From NCBI GenBank assembly GCA_037384225.1, contig JARROD010000107.1:1-10599 (forward strand): a DNA stretch of 10,599 nucleotides, in the 5' to 3' direction. Shown one piece after another: positions 1-6,700 of this stretch; the stretch's first letter is position 1; every line of letters starts with the position of its first letter. The position numbers and the translations under genes were made by a program. This DNA comes from JARROD01 sp037384225. GTDB taxonomy: Bacteria; Pseudomonadota; Gammaproteobacteria; Pseudomonadales; Cellvibrionaceae. Under the pieces are notes generated by a model. It did not search any database. It was not told where the DNA came from and saw only the letters and a program-made list of their open reading frames with translations.

Positions 1-52
1 AAAATATCTGGCGCCCTGGAAAGAGATCTGGTAGGTTGCACGGTTCTTAAAC

Positions 53-84
53 AGGGCCCCTTGAATTTTGGGGCAAAGGGCCCT
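53..84. other. GC-rich inverted repeat in the dksA leader
   Basis: AGGGCCC at 53-59 is the exact reverse complement of GGGCCCT at 78-84. Inside it, GCCCC (56-60) can pair instead with GGGGC (70-74), so the two stems share bases and exclude each other. No run of T follows, so it is not a convincing intrinsic terminator. It ends about 40 bases before the dksA start and may be a leader structure or the end of an upstream unit. Function is unknown. Confidence 0.4.
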
Positions 85-125
85 ATACAGGTAAATCTGG
101 AAGTAGATTACGAGGCGCTAAAACG

Positions 126-569
126 ATGCCCAATAATTCGAACACCGTTGAAAGCTTTGCGCTACACGGATTCACGCCCTACCAAGAACAACAGGGCGAA
201 GAGTACATGAACGATCGACAAAAGGAACACTTTAAAGGTCTGCTGCTCGCCTGGAAAAAAGAACTGATGGAAGAAGTCGACCGCACGATGAGTCATATGA
301 AAGACGAGGCGGCCAACTTCCCCGATCCCGCAGATCGCGCCAGCCAGGAAGAGGAGTTCAGCCTGGAACTTCGAACCCGGGACCGCGAACGAAAATTGAT
401 CAAAAAAATCGACAGCACAATGGAATTGATCGAAAGCGATGATTACGGTTTCTGCGATGCTTGTGGCGTGGAAATCGGTATTCGCAGGTTAGAGGCAAGA
501 CCGACGGCGACCCTCTGCGTCGATTGTAAAACACTTGACGAAATCAAAGAAAAGCAGGTTGGCGGGTGA
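126..569 (+). CDS. dksA: RNA polymerase-binding transcription factor DksA
   Basis: DksA is a 147-residue cytoplasmic protein that enters the RNA polymerase secondary channel and, with ppGpp, represses stable-RNA promoters and activates amino-acid promoters in the stringent response. The sequence shows the family layout: an N-terminal segment with PYQE and GEEYMN (residues 18-29), a long coiled coil whose tip carries FPDPADRA with acidic residues D67 and D70, and a zinc finger with C110, C113, C131 and C134 around GVEIGIRRLEARPTA. Length matches the usual 145-151 residues. The ATG at 126 is preceded by GAGG at 112-115 with 10-base spacing, and the protein begins at the normal family position. 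It lies 98 bases upstream of gluQ, the same order as in Pseudomonas and enterobacteria. All key residues are present. Confidence 0.98.
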   Translation: MPNNSNTVESFALHGFTPYQEQQGEEYMNDRQKEHFKGLLLAWKKELMEEVDRTMSHMKDEAANFPDPADRASQEEEFSLELRTRDRERKLIKKIDSTMELIESDDYGFCDACGVEIGIRRLEARPTATLCVDCKTLDEIKEKQVGG

Positions 570-638
570 CGGATAACGCCCCGACAACCGTTGTTTCTGT
601 ATAGATTTCAGTATTTCTCTATTGACTACGACTGCAGT

Positions 639-655
639 GGCGCGCAAGACGCGCC
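639..655 (+). other. Strong GC hairpin just upstream of gluQ
   Basis: GGCGCG (639-644) and CGCGCC (650-655) form a perfect 6-bp stem around the loop CAAGA, ending 12 bases before the gluQ start codon. There is no T tract after it, so a terminator is unlikely. In RNA it would sit directly beside the gluQ ribosome-binding region (GAGG at 662-665) and could affect translation. Function is inferred only. Confidence 0.45.
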
Positions 656-667
656 CTGTCTGAGGTC

Positions 668-1603
668 ATGGCAACACCCACTCATTCAATTGGCAAAGGC
701 TCTTATATAGGCCGTTTCGCACCATCCCCCACCGGACCTTTGCATTTCGGCTCACTGGTTAGTGCTCTCGCCGGTTTTCTCGACGCCCGTTCTCACAACG
801 GCCGCTGGCTGGTTCGTATCGAAGATCTCGACCCACCGAGGGAACAACCCGGAGCCGCGACAACAATTCTCGACTGCCTACAGGCACACGGTCTGCATTG
901 GGACGGAGAAGTGATGTTCCAGAGTCAACGCCTCGATGACTATGCCCGGGTGCTCGATACCTTGTCCTCGGAACAGTTGACCTACCCTTGCAACTGCAGT
1001 CGCCAGGACATACAGACTATGGGTGGTATCTACGACGGACGCTGCAGGCGTGGCGCGCAGATGGATGATCAAATCGCGGTAGCAATTCGGCTCAAAGTCT
1101 GCCAACTGCCCCCAACGTATATCCACCGTGCCGGAGATATTGTGTTTTACGATATTTTTCAGGGTTACCAGCACCAGCATCTGGGTATGGATGTAGGAGA
1201 CTTTATTATCCGTCGCAAAGATGGTCTTTTTGCCTACCAACTGGCAGTAGTGGCCGACGATATTGCTCAGGGCGTTACCCATGTCATCCGCGGCAGCGAC
1301 TTGCTCGACTCAACACCGAGACAGATATTTCTGTTTCAGCTGCTTGGCGCCAATGTACCTAAATTCGGTCATATTCCACTAATTGTTAACCAACAGGGGC
1401 AAAAATTAAGCAAACAAACCAGCGCACCCGCTATCGATAATAGCTGCCCCAGCGACAATTTATTCCTGGCTTTGCAGTGTTTAAGGCACAACCCACCGTC
1501 CCAAATACGCACCGCAGCCCCGGCGGACCTGTTGCAGTGGGCGATCTCCCACTGGCGGCGGGAAAAACTGCCACGCCACCTCAGCGTTGAAGACCCTACT
1601 TAA
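668..1603 (+). CDS. gluQ: Glutamyl-Q tRNA(Asp) synthetase
   Basis: GluQ (GluQRS, YadB) is a truncated glutamyl-tRNA synthetase paralogue. It activates glutamate and attaches it to queuosine at the wobble position of tRNA(Asp) rather than to a tRNA 3' end. Visible motifs are RFAPSPTGPLHFGS (residues 16-29, HIGH-type signature), RIEDLDPPRE (50-59), the zinc site C108-x-C110, Y122 and C126, and the KMSKS-type loop KLSKQ (246-250). It lacks an anticodon-binding domain, and its 311 residues compare with roughly 290-300 for the family. The ATG at 668 is the only ATG before the catalytic core. A GAGG at 662-665 is unusually close to it, and upstream in-frame options are only CTG codons, so the exact start is slightly uncertain. 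dksA-gluQ linkage is widespread in gammaproteobacteria and supports the call. Confidence 0.96.
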   Translation: MATPTHSIGKGSYIGRFAPSPTGPLHFGSLVSALAGFLDARSHNGRWLVRIEDLDPPREQPGAATTILDCLQAHGLHWDGEVMFQSQRLDDYARVLDTLSSEQLTYPCNCSRQDIQTMGGIYDGRCRRGAQMDDQIAVAIRLKVCQLPPTYIHRAGDIVFYDIFQGYQHQHLGMDVGDFIIRRKDGLFAYQLAVVADDIAQGVTHVIRGSDLLDSTPRQIFLFQLLGANVPKFGHIPLIVNQQGQKLSKQTSAPAIDNSCPSDNLFLALQCLRHNPPSQIRTAAPADLLQWAISHWRREKLPRHLSVEDPT

Positions 1604-1651
1604 TCGATAAAAAATTTCCTTTAGACGACAGCGGCAAACAGGTTAATCCGC

Positions 1652-1687
1652 ATGGCGAAAAAACATAAAATTGTCATCAATAAATAG
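1652..1687 (+). other. Possible 11-codon leader ORF before the cbrX-like gene
   Basis: An ATG at 1652 opens a short frame encoding MAKKHKIVINK, ending in TAG at 1685-1687. CAGG (1639-1642) lies 9 bases upstream as a weak ribosome-binding site. Its stop codon shares the G at 1687 with an in-frame GTG of the following ORF (TAGTG). Codons 3-6 are an A-rich run that also resembles an Hfq (ARN) target. This may be chance; no family is recognised. Confidence 0.25.
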
Positions 1688-1701
1688 TGGGGGTATATAA
1701 T
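1671..1701 (+). promoter_or_regulatory. Candidate sigma70 promoter for cbrX-cbrA
   Basis: TTGTCA at 1671-1676 resembles a -35 box. It is followed after 17 bases by TATATA (1694-1699) and, overlapping that, after 19 bases by a perfect TATAAT (1696-1701). Transcription would begin around 1706-1708, at or just inside the ATG at 1705. The promoter would therefore give a leaderless message for the small ORF or a message mainly for cbrA. In Pseudomonas cbrA has its own promoter in this area. This is a sequence match only. Confidence 0.4.
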
Positions 1702-1704
1702 CGC

Positions 1705-1881
1705 ATGTATAACCAGCGCCCTTTAATGCTTTTGTTATTGGTTCTTTATATTTTTTCACCAACGCTTTTTAACTGGGTGGTCAACCCCAATGGCGTCTGG
1801 TATCGCCCGTATATTATCTGGGCCATTGTGATAATAGCGGCCTACTTACTACAAGGACGTAAAAAACCCCATGATTTTTGA
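1705..1881 (+). CDS. cbrX: Small two-helix membrane protein, CbrX-like, overlapping cbrA
   Basis: This 58-residue hydrophobic protein begins MYNQRPLM. It has one membrane segment at about residues 7-23 (LMLLLLVLYIFSPTLF region), a short polar loop with NPNGVWYRP, a second segment at about 35-51, and a basic C-terminal tail (GRKKPHDF). I chose the ATG at 1705 because GGGGG at 1689-1693 sits 11 bases before it. A GTG at 1687 in the same frame would add six residues. The reading frame ends at 1881, 11 bases inside cbrA, an arrangement typical of translational coupling. Pseudomonas genomes carry a similarly small ORF between gluQ and cbrA, called cbrX in P. putida, that overlaps cbrA in the same way. 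That positional match is the main basis for the name. Its biochemical role is unknown; the ORF may act mainly to couple cbrA translation. Confidence 0.75.
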   Translation: MYNQRPLMLLLLVLYIFSPTLFNWVVNPNGVWYRPYIIWAIVIIAAYLLQGRKKPHDF

Positions 1882-4861
1882 CCTTGGCCAGGTCGCTCTG
1901 ATCTGCATCGTTTACCTGCTGCTATTGTTCGGCATTGCCTACGGTACCGAGCGCGGTTGGATTTCCGAAGCTGTAACCCGTCACCCGGTCACCTACATTC
2001 TCTCTCTGGGAATATTTGCTAGCGCCTGGTCGTTTTATGGTGTTATCGATCTGGCTTTTCAATACGGTTACGGAGCACTGTCTTACTATCTGGGAACAGG
2101 CGCCATGTTTTTATTTGCCCCTGTGGCCCTGGCCCCACTGGCGGAGCTCGCCCGCCGGCACCAGATTTTAACCCTGGCCGACCTGCTGGTGTTTCGCTAC
2201 CACAGCCAGGCCGCCGGCGGTCTTGCGACGCTGTGCATGCTGGTGGGCGTGCTACCGCTGCTGGCTCTACAGTTGCAGGCCGTAGCCGACACCATGCAAT
2301 TGCTCACCAAACTCAACAACACAACTCTGCCATTGGAGCCGCCACATTTCACTGTGCGCGAAACAATGGCGTTTATTTACTGTGTCATTCTGGCGCTGTT
2401 CACCATTCTCTTCGGTTCCAAACAGGAACATCATCGCGGCTTGATCACCGCAATGGCTTTCGAATCACTGATCAAAGTCTGTGCTCTGTGTGCCATTGGG
2501 CTACTGGCGGTTTACGGTGTTTTCGGGGGCATGGGCGAACTCGATATATGGCTTAAACAACACCCTGAAAACCTGGAGCTGCTGTACCACCCCATAAAGG
2601 ACACCTCCTCCCACACACTGCTACTGACTTTTATCGCCACGGCCGTGGCTATGCCCCATATTTTTCATATGAGCGTGGTGGAAAACCCGGTCAAGCACGC
2701 CACTTATACAGTAACCTGGGCCTTCCCGCTGTTTTTACTGTGTATGGCCGTGCCTATTTTTCCCATCCTCTGGGCCGGGTTTGAACTGGGGGTGCCCGCA
2801 TCTCCCCAGTATTTTACGCTTGGAGTGCCGATGCTGTTTGGCAGCCCAACCTTGACCGTTATCGCCTTTATCGGCGGCCTTTCCGCTGCCACAGGCGCGA
2901 CGGTGGCCATCATTCTGTCGTTGTCGACGATGCTATTGAATCACTGGCTGCTGCCAATCTTTCACCTCAGCGGTAAATATAATATCTACCGCCAGCTACT
3001 GTGGTTGCGACGAATTCTGATTGCAGCACTGTTTATCGGCGGGTATGCCTTTTATTTGTCGCTCAATAGCAAGCACAGCCTCACGCACTTGGCGCTGCTC
3101 GCCTTTATTGAAACCCTGCAGTTCCTACCGGGAATCTTTGCCATTACCTACTGGCCTACCGGCAACCGCCGCGGCTTGATCGCCGGTCTGTCGATCGGCA
3201 CGCTGGTCTGGGGCGTGGGCCTTCTGTCGCCGGCAATGACAGACCTGAATATGTTATCGGTGCCGGGTTTCGAATTACAGATTCCACTGGGCATGGACTA
3301 CTGGGGCAATGTTACCCTGATTTCCCTGGGATTGAACGTCACCACTTTTATACTTGTATCCCTGTTAACCACGGCCACGGATGAAGAACGCTACAGCGCC
3401 GATATCTGCGCCGAAGATGAGCTCAGCCATCCCATGCGACTAGCGCTGGATGTCTACACAACCGAGGAATTCAAGCAGCGGCTCAGCCAGAGCCTCGGCA
3501 CCATTACTGCCAGCGAAGAGGTAGACCGGGCGTTACGGGAATTGGGGCTCGGCTCCGGCGAGCGCCGCCCCTATGCGTTGCGCAGGCTGCGCGAAAAGCT
3601 CGAAGTCAATTTGTCACGTCTTATGGGCATTGCCATGGCCACTGAAATCCTCGACGATTACATTCCCTATCGCCCTTCCGAAACACAGGCTACATCCGAC
3701 CTTAACCTGATCGAAAGCCGTCTGTCCCAGTACCGCAACCACCTGACCGGCATGGCGGCGGAGCTTAATAACCTGCGCCTGTACCACCGCAATATTCTGC
3801 AGGAACTTCCGATGGCCGTGTGTTCATTGGGACAGGACCTGGAAATACTCATGTGGAACCACGCCATGGAGGCGCTCACAGGTATCCCCAGCGATGTGGT
3901 AACAGGCTCTCACCTGGATGGTTTGGAAGACCCCTGGGGGTCTCTGATAGGTAATTTTTCCCGCAGCCGCGCAACCCACCGCTACAAACAGCAGATCGCA
4001 CTCGACGGCGGCACTCATTGGATCAGCCTGCACAAGGCACATATTCAAGGACCCTTGGCCCTCAGTTCCGATGGTCAGGTGATACTCTTGGAAGACGTCA
4101 CCGAAACCCAGTTGCTGGAGCAGGAATTAGTTCACAGCGAACGCCTGGCGTCCGTCGGCCGACTAGCCGCAGGAGTCGCACACGAAATAGGCAACCCCAT
4201 TACCGGCATCGCCTGCCTGAGCCAAAACTTGCGCTACGAATCCGATAACCCGGAAATTCTGGAAACCGCTGAACAGATACTTTCACAAACCAGTCGCATC
4301 AGCCGCATTGTCGAATCTCTGGTGAGCTTCTCCCACACCGGCAAGCAATCACCGCAGGATTTTCAAAACGTGGCGCTTAACCTCTGTGTCAATGAAGCCA
4401 TCAATTTGCTGCAGCTGCAAAAAGACAAAACCCAGGTTCACTTCATCAATACTCTGGACGACAACCTCATCGTACGGGGCGATAGCCAGCGTCTAATACA
4501 AGTTTTCGTCAATCTGCTCTCCAATGCCCGAGACGCCAGCCCGGCCGACAGCGAAGTCGTGATCAGTGCCAGGATCGATGGAGAAGTCATGGTAATCAGC
4601 GTAACTGACGAAGGTCCCGGTATCGCCCCGGAACATATGGAAAGCATTTTGGAACCCTTCTATACCACAAAAGACCCCGGAGAGGGTACTGGACTGGGCT
4701 TGTCCATGGTCTATAGCATCATCGATGACCACGGGGGACATCTGGAAATTGAAAGTCCCGCCGACAGCAACAGGCAATGCGGCACCCGCATCAATATAAA
4801 ACTGCCTCGTCAACTTGATTCTATCGATGAGTATAGCAATACTACGCCTGTTGATATGTAA
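1871..4861 (+). CDS. cbrA: Sensor histidine kinase CbrA with sodium/solute symporter domain
   Basis: CbrA is the membrane sensor of the CbrAB system, which governs carbon/nitrogen balance and catabolite repression. Residues 1 to about 500 are an SLC5/SSS-type transporter domain with many hydrophobic helices. About 505-600 is a cytoplasmic linker matching the STAC position. About 641-750 is a PAS domain (starting NILQELPMAVCSL). The dimerisation/phosphoacceptor helix contains GVAHEIGNPI with H771, and the ATPase domain shows NLLSNARDA (N box), DEGPGIAP (G1), EPFYTTKD (F box) and GTGLGLS (G2). The 996 residues compare with about 980 in Pseudomonas, and no catalytic motif is missing. The start at 1871 overlaps the upstream small ORF by 11 bases; AAGGA at 1853-1857 is a distant Shine-Dalgarno, consistent with coupled translation. 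Pseudomonas CbrA can take up histidine through this domain; whether this one transports anything cannot be read from sequence. It phosphorylates CbrB, encoded next. Confidence 0.97.
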   Translation: MIFDLGQVALICIVYLLLLFGIAYGTERGWISEAVTRHPVTYILSLGIFASAWSFYGVIDLAFQYGYGALSYYLGTGAMFLFAPVALAPLAELARRHQILTLADLLVFRYHSQAAGGLATLCMLVGVLPLLALQLQAVADTMQLLTKLNNTTLPLEPPHFTVRETMAFIYCVILALFTILFGSKQEHHRGLITAMAFESLIKVCALCAIGLLAVYGVFGGMGELDIWLKQHPENLELLYHPIKDTSSHTLLLTFIATAVAMPHIFHMSVVENPVKHATYTVTWAFPLFLLCMAVPIFPILWAGFELGVPASPQYFTLGVPMLFGSPTLTVIAFIGGLSAATGATVAIILSLSTMLLNHWLLPIFHLSGKYNIYRQLLWLRRILIAALFIGGYAFYLSLNSKHSLTHLALLAFIETLQFLPGIFAITYWPTGNRRGLIAGLSIGTLVWGVGLLSPAMTDLNMLSVPGFELQIPLGMDYWGNVTLISLGLNVTTFILVSLLTTATDEERYSADICAEDELSHPMRLALDVYTTEEFKQRLSQSLGTITASEEVDRALRELGLGSGERRPYALRRLREKLEVNLSRLMGIAMATEILDDYIPYRPSETQATSDLNLIESRLSQYRNHLTGMAAELNNLRLYHRNILQELPMAVCSLGQDLEILMWNHAMEALTGIPSDVVTGSHLDGLEDPWGSLIGNFSRSRATHRYKQQIALDGGTHWISLHKAHIQGPLALSSDGQVILLEDVTETQLLEQELVHSERLASVGRLAAGVAHEIGNPITGIACLSQNLRYESDNPEILETAEQILSQTSRISRIVESLVSFSHTGKQSPQDFQNVALNLCVNEAINLLQLQKDKTQVHFINTLDDNLIVRGDSQRLIQVFVNLLSNARDASPADSEVVISARIDGEVMVISVTDEGPGIAPEHMESILEPFYTTKDPGEGTGLGLSMVYSIIDDHGGHLEIESPADSNRQCGTRINIKLPRQLDSIDEYSNTTPVDM

Positions 4862-4885
4862 CTGATCGAAACGCCTTTTGCTTCA

Positions 4886-4896
4886 TTGGTAACCAA
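4886..4896. repeat. Small palindrome in the cbrA-cbrB gap
   Basis: TTGGTAACCAA is a perfect 11-base palindrome around a central A/T, 25 bases after the cbrA stop. A second GTAAC occurs at 4931-4935. Both resemble a half of the TGTTAC/GTAACA operator seen before the sRNA, so weak CbrB autoregulation is conceivable, but no full operator is present. I see no clear sigma70 boxes or terminator in the remaining 112-base gap. Confidence 0.25.
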
Positions 4897-4960
4897 ATAT
4901 ATGTAAAATGGGCCAGTGGTAGACTGAAAGGTAACACATAAACCCTCCAACGAAGCAAAA

Positions 4961-4978
4961 ATGCCAAAGCCGTTATGA
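4961..4978 (+). other. Five-codon mini-ORF overlapping the cbrB start
   Basis: ATG at 4961 opens MPKPL and stops at TGA 4976-4978, which overlaps the cbrB initiation codon as ATGA (4975-4978). cbrB itself has only a weak purine-rich Shine-Dalgarno region (GAAGCAAAAA, 4952-4961). Termination-reinitiation could therefore assist cbrB translation. It could equally be chance. Confidence 0.25.
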
Positions 4979-6462
4979 GCCAGATTCTGATAGTTGAAGA
5001 TGAAATCATTATCCGCACTGCACTGAGAAAACTTCTGGAGAGAAACAAATACCAAGTGAGTGAAGCTGGTTCCGTCAAGGAAGCGATTACCAAATATCAG
5101 ATCGGTAACTTCAACCTGATTATCAGCGATCTGCGCCTCCCCGGAGCTCCGGGCACGGACATGATCAAGTTGGCCGAAGATGTACCCGTCCTGATAATGA
5201 CCAGCTACGCAAGTCTACGCTCCGCTGTGGACTCCATGCGTATGGGAGCCGTGGACTACATTGCCAAACCCTTTGATCACGATGAAATGGTGGCAGCAGT
5301 AAAACGGGTTATAGGCAAAGCCAATAACGCAGCGCAAAAAAACCGTCAATCGAAAACACCGAGTCACGCCATCAACGGTATGATTGGTTCCAGCGGTGTA
5401 ATGAAGGAGCTGTACAACAAAATACACAAGGTCTCCCCAACCCAGGCCACAGTATTGATACACGGCGAAACCGGCACAGGCAAAGAATTGGTGGCACGCG
5501 CCATCCACGAGGAAAGCCCCCGCCGAGGCAAAACCATGATCTCAGTGAACTGCGCTGCGATTCCGGAAACATTGATTGAGTCTGAACTGTTCGGACACGA
5601 AAAAGGGGCTTTCACCGGCGCTGCCAGTACCCGTCAGGGATTGGTCGCTGCCGCCGACGGCAGCACCCTGTTTCTGGATGAAATCGGTGAACTGCCTCTG
5701 GAGGCGCAGGCGCGGCTATTGCGGGTTCTTCAAGAGGGGGAGGTCAGACCAATCGGCTCAGTGGAGTCCCACAAAGTCAATGTACGTCTGATTGCGGCCA
5801 CCCACCGCAACCTCCACCAGCTTTGCCGGGAGGGCAAATTTCGGGAAGATCTCTACTATCGAATCAACGTGGTGCAACTGACACTTCCGCCGCTGCGAGA
5901 GCGCGGAAGGGATATTATCTCCCTGGCCGAAGCGCTATTGGAGCGCTACTGTGAACAGATGGGAAAAACAACGTCGTTATCCCTGTCACCCGAAGCGATA
6001 CAGGCCATTACCACCTATACTTGGCCTGGAAATGTGCGGGAAATGGAGAACGCCATCCAGAGAGCCGTCATCTTGTGTGAGGACGACACTGAGATTGATC
6101 ACGAGCTACTCTCAATCGACCTCGACCTGGTAAGAATTGACGCCACTGACGAAGACAACCCCTACCACAGTATTTCCACCAAAACTCCGTTACACACCAG
6201 CTCCCGCCGTGGCTCCCATCACAATCAAAGCAATAGCGAACCTAACGAAGACCTTTCTCTGGAAGACTATTTCCAACGTTTTGTTCTCGAACATCAGGAG
6301 TCCATGAGCGAAACAGAACTTGCGCGTAAACTTGGCATCAGCCGAAAATGTTTATGGGAGCGACGTCAGCGATTGGGCATTTTGAAACCCAAGAAAAATG
6401 CAGCTTCAACAAACGCTTCTAGTAACACCCGTAGTACGCCAGCCGCGATTGGTGGAAAATAG
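4975..6462 (+). CDS. cbrB: Sigma54-dependent response regulator CbrB
   Basis: CbrB is an NtrC-family activator of sigma54 promoters and the partner of CbrA. The receiver (1-120) has the acidic pair E8/D9, phosphoacceptor D52 in ISDLRLPGAPG, T76 and K98. The AAA+ domain (about 140-380) has Walker A GETGTGKE (164-171), the sigma54-contacting loop GAFTGA (211-216), Walker B FLDE (233-236) and the RIN motif. A Fis-type helix-turn-helix ends the protein (about 429-470: ETELARKLGISRKCLWERR). Between AAA+ and HTH is a low-complexity S/T/N/H-rich linker at about 390-428. The receiver is nearly word-for-word like Pseudomonas CbrB (AGSVKEA, TSYASLRSAVDSM, KPFDHDEM). ATG 4975 matches the conserved MxxILIVEDE start. 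The gene lies 113 bases after cbrA and directly upstream of its presumed target, the crcZ-like RNA. Confidence 0.97.
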   Translation: MSQILIVEDEIIIRTALRKLLERNKYQVSEAGSVKEAITKYQIGNFNLIISDLRLPGAPGTDMIKLAEDVPVLIMTSYASLRSAVDSMRMGAVDYIAKPFDHDEMVAAVKRVIGKANNAAQKNRQSKTPSHAINGMIGSSGVMKELYNKIHKVSPTQATVLIHGETGTGKELVARAIHEESPRRGKTMISVNCAAIPETLIESELFGHEKGAFTGAASTRQGLVAAADGSTLFLDEIGELPLEAQARLLRVLQEGEVRPIGSVESHKVNVRLIAATHRNLHQLCREGKFREDLYYRINVVQLTLPPLRERGRDIISLAEALLERYCEQMGKTTSLSLSPEAIQAITTYTWPGNVREMENAIQRAVILCEDDTEIDHELLSIDLDLVRIDATDEDNPYHSISTKTPLHTSSRRGSHHNQSNSEPNEDLSLEDYFQRFVLEHQESMSETELARKLGISRKCLWERRQRLGILKPKKNAASTNASSNTRSTPAAIGGK

Positions 6463-6487
6463 AACGGGTATTTCTTATGCTTAAAGG

Positions 6488-6513
6488 TGTTACCGCTTAA
6501 AGAAAATGTAACA
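6488..6513. promoter_or_regulatory. Upstream activator site for CbrB: TGTTAC-N14-GTAACA
   Basis: TGTTAC at 6488-6493 and GTAACA at 6508-6513 form a perfect 6-bp inverted repeat separated by 14 bases. As I recall it, this is the palindrome described for CbrB recognition in Pseudomonas. Its centre lies about 136 bases upstream of the predicted sigma54 start, a normal distance for an NtrC-type enhancer. A lone GTAACG at 6530-6535 may be an additional half-site. Binding by this CbrB is inferred. Confidence 0.7.
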
Positions 6514-6610
6514 TGTTTCGGCACAATAAGTAACGAACACAAAGATGAATTGGAAATAACCCTCCCCGCATTAACCCGTAAGCTACTGTTTTTTATAGAA
6601 ATACAAAAAA

Positions 6611-6626
6611 TGGCATGCTGTATGCT
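6611..6626 (+). promoter_or_regulatory. Sigma54 (-24/-12) promoter of the CrcZ-like RNA
   Basis: TGGCATGCTGTATGCT fits the sigma54 pattern TGGCAC-N5-TTGCW with the invariant GG (6612-6613) and GC (6624-6625) exactly 10 bases apart. Deviations are C to T in the -24 element and T to A in the -12 element. Counting the C of GC as -12 puts the start at A6637. It lies immediately downstream of the gene for a sigma54 activator and of the TGTTAC/GTAACA site. Confidence 0.82.
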
Positions 6627-6679
6627 TTATAGCAGAACATAACAAAAACAATAAAGAATAAAAACAAAACAACTATTAT

Positions 6680-6700
6680 TTTAAAAGTAGTACTTTTAAA
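6680..6700 (+). repeat. Long AT hairpin inside the CrcZ-like RNA
   Basis: TTTAAAAGTA (6680-6689) and TACTTTTAAA (6691-6700) are perfect reverse complements around a single G. As RNA this folds into an 8-bp stem (6680-6687/6693-6700) with a UAGUA loop. It directly follows the first two ARN tracts and separates the 5' cluster from the rest of the RNA. Confidence 0.6.

Noticed and set aside
1..210. An open plus-strand frame running in from the window edge through the dksA start, ending TGA at 208-210.
   Set aside because: It has no visible start, matches no family I recognise, and would overlap the certain dksA gene by 85 bases. It is kept only as a possibility for a truncated upstream gene.
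878..1282. A 134-codon minus-strand frame inside gluQ.
   Set aside because: It is antisense to well-conserved gluQ motifs, lacks a recognisable domain and is explained as a shadow frame. The same holds for the long minus-strand frames in cbrA, cbrB, pcnB and the kinase gene.
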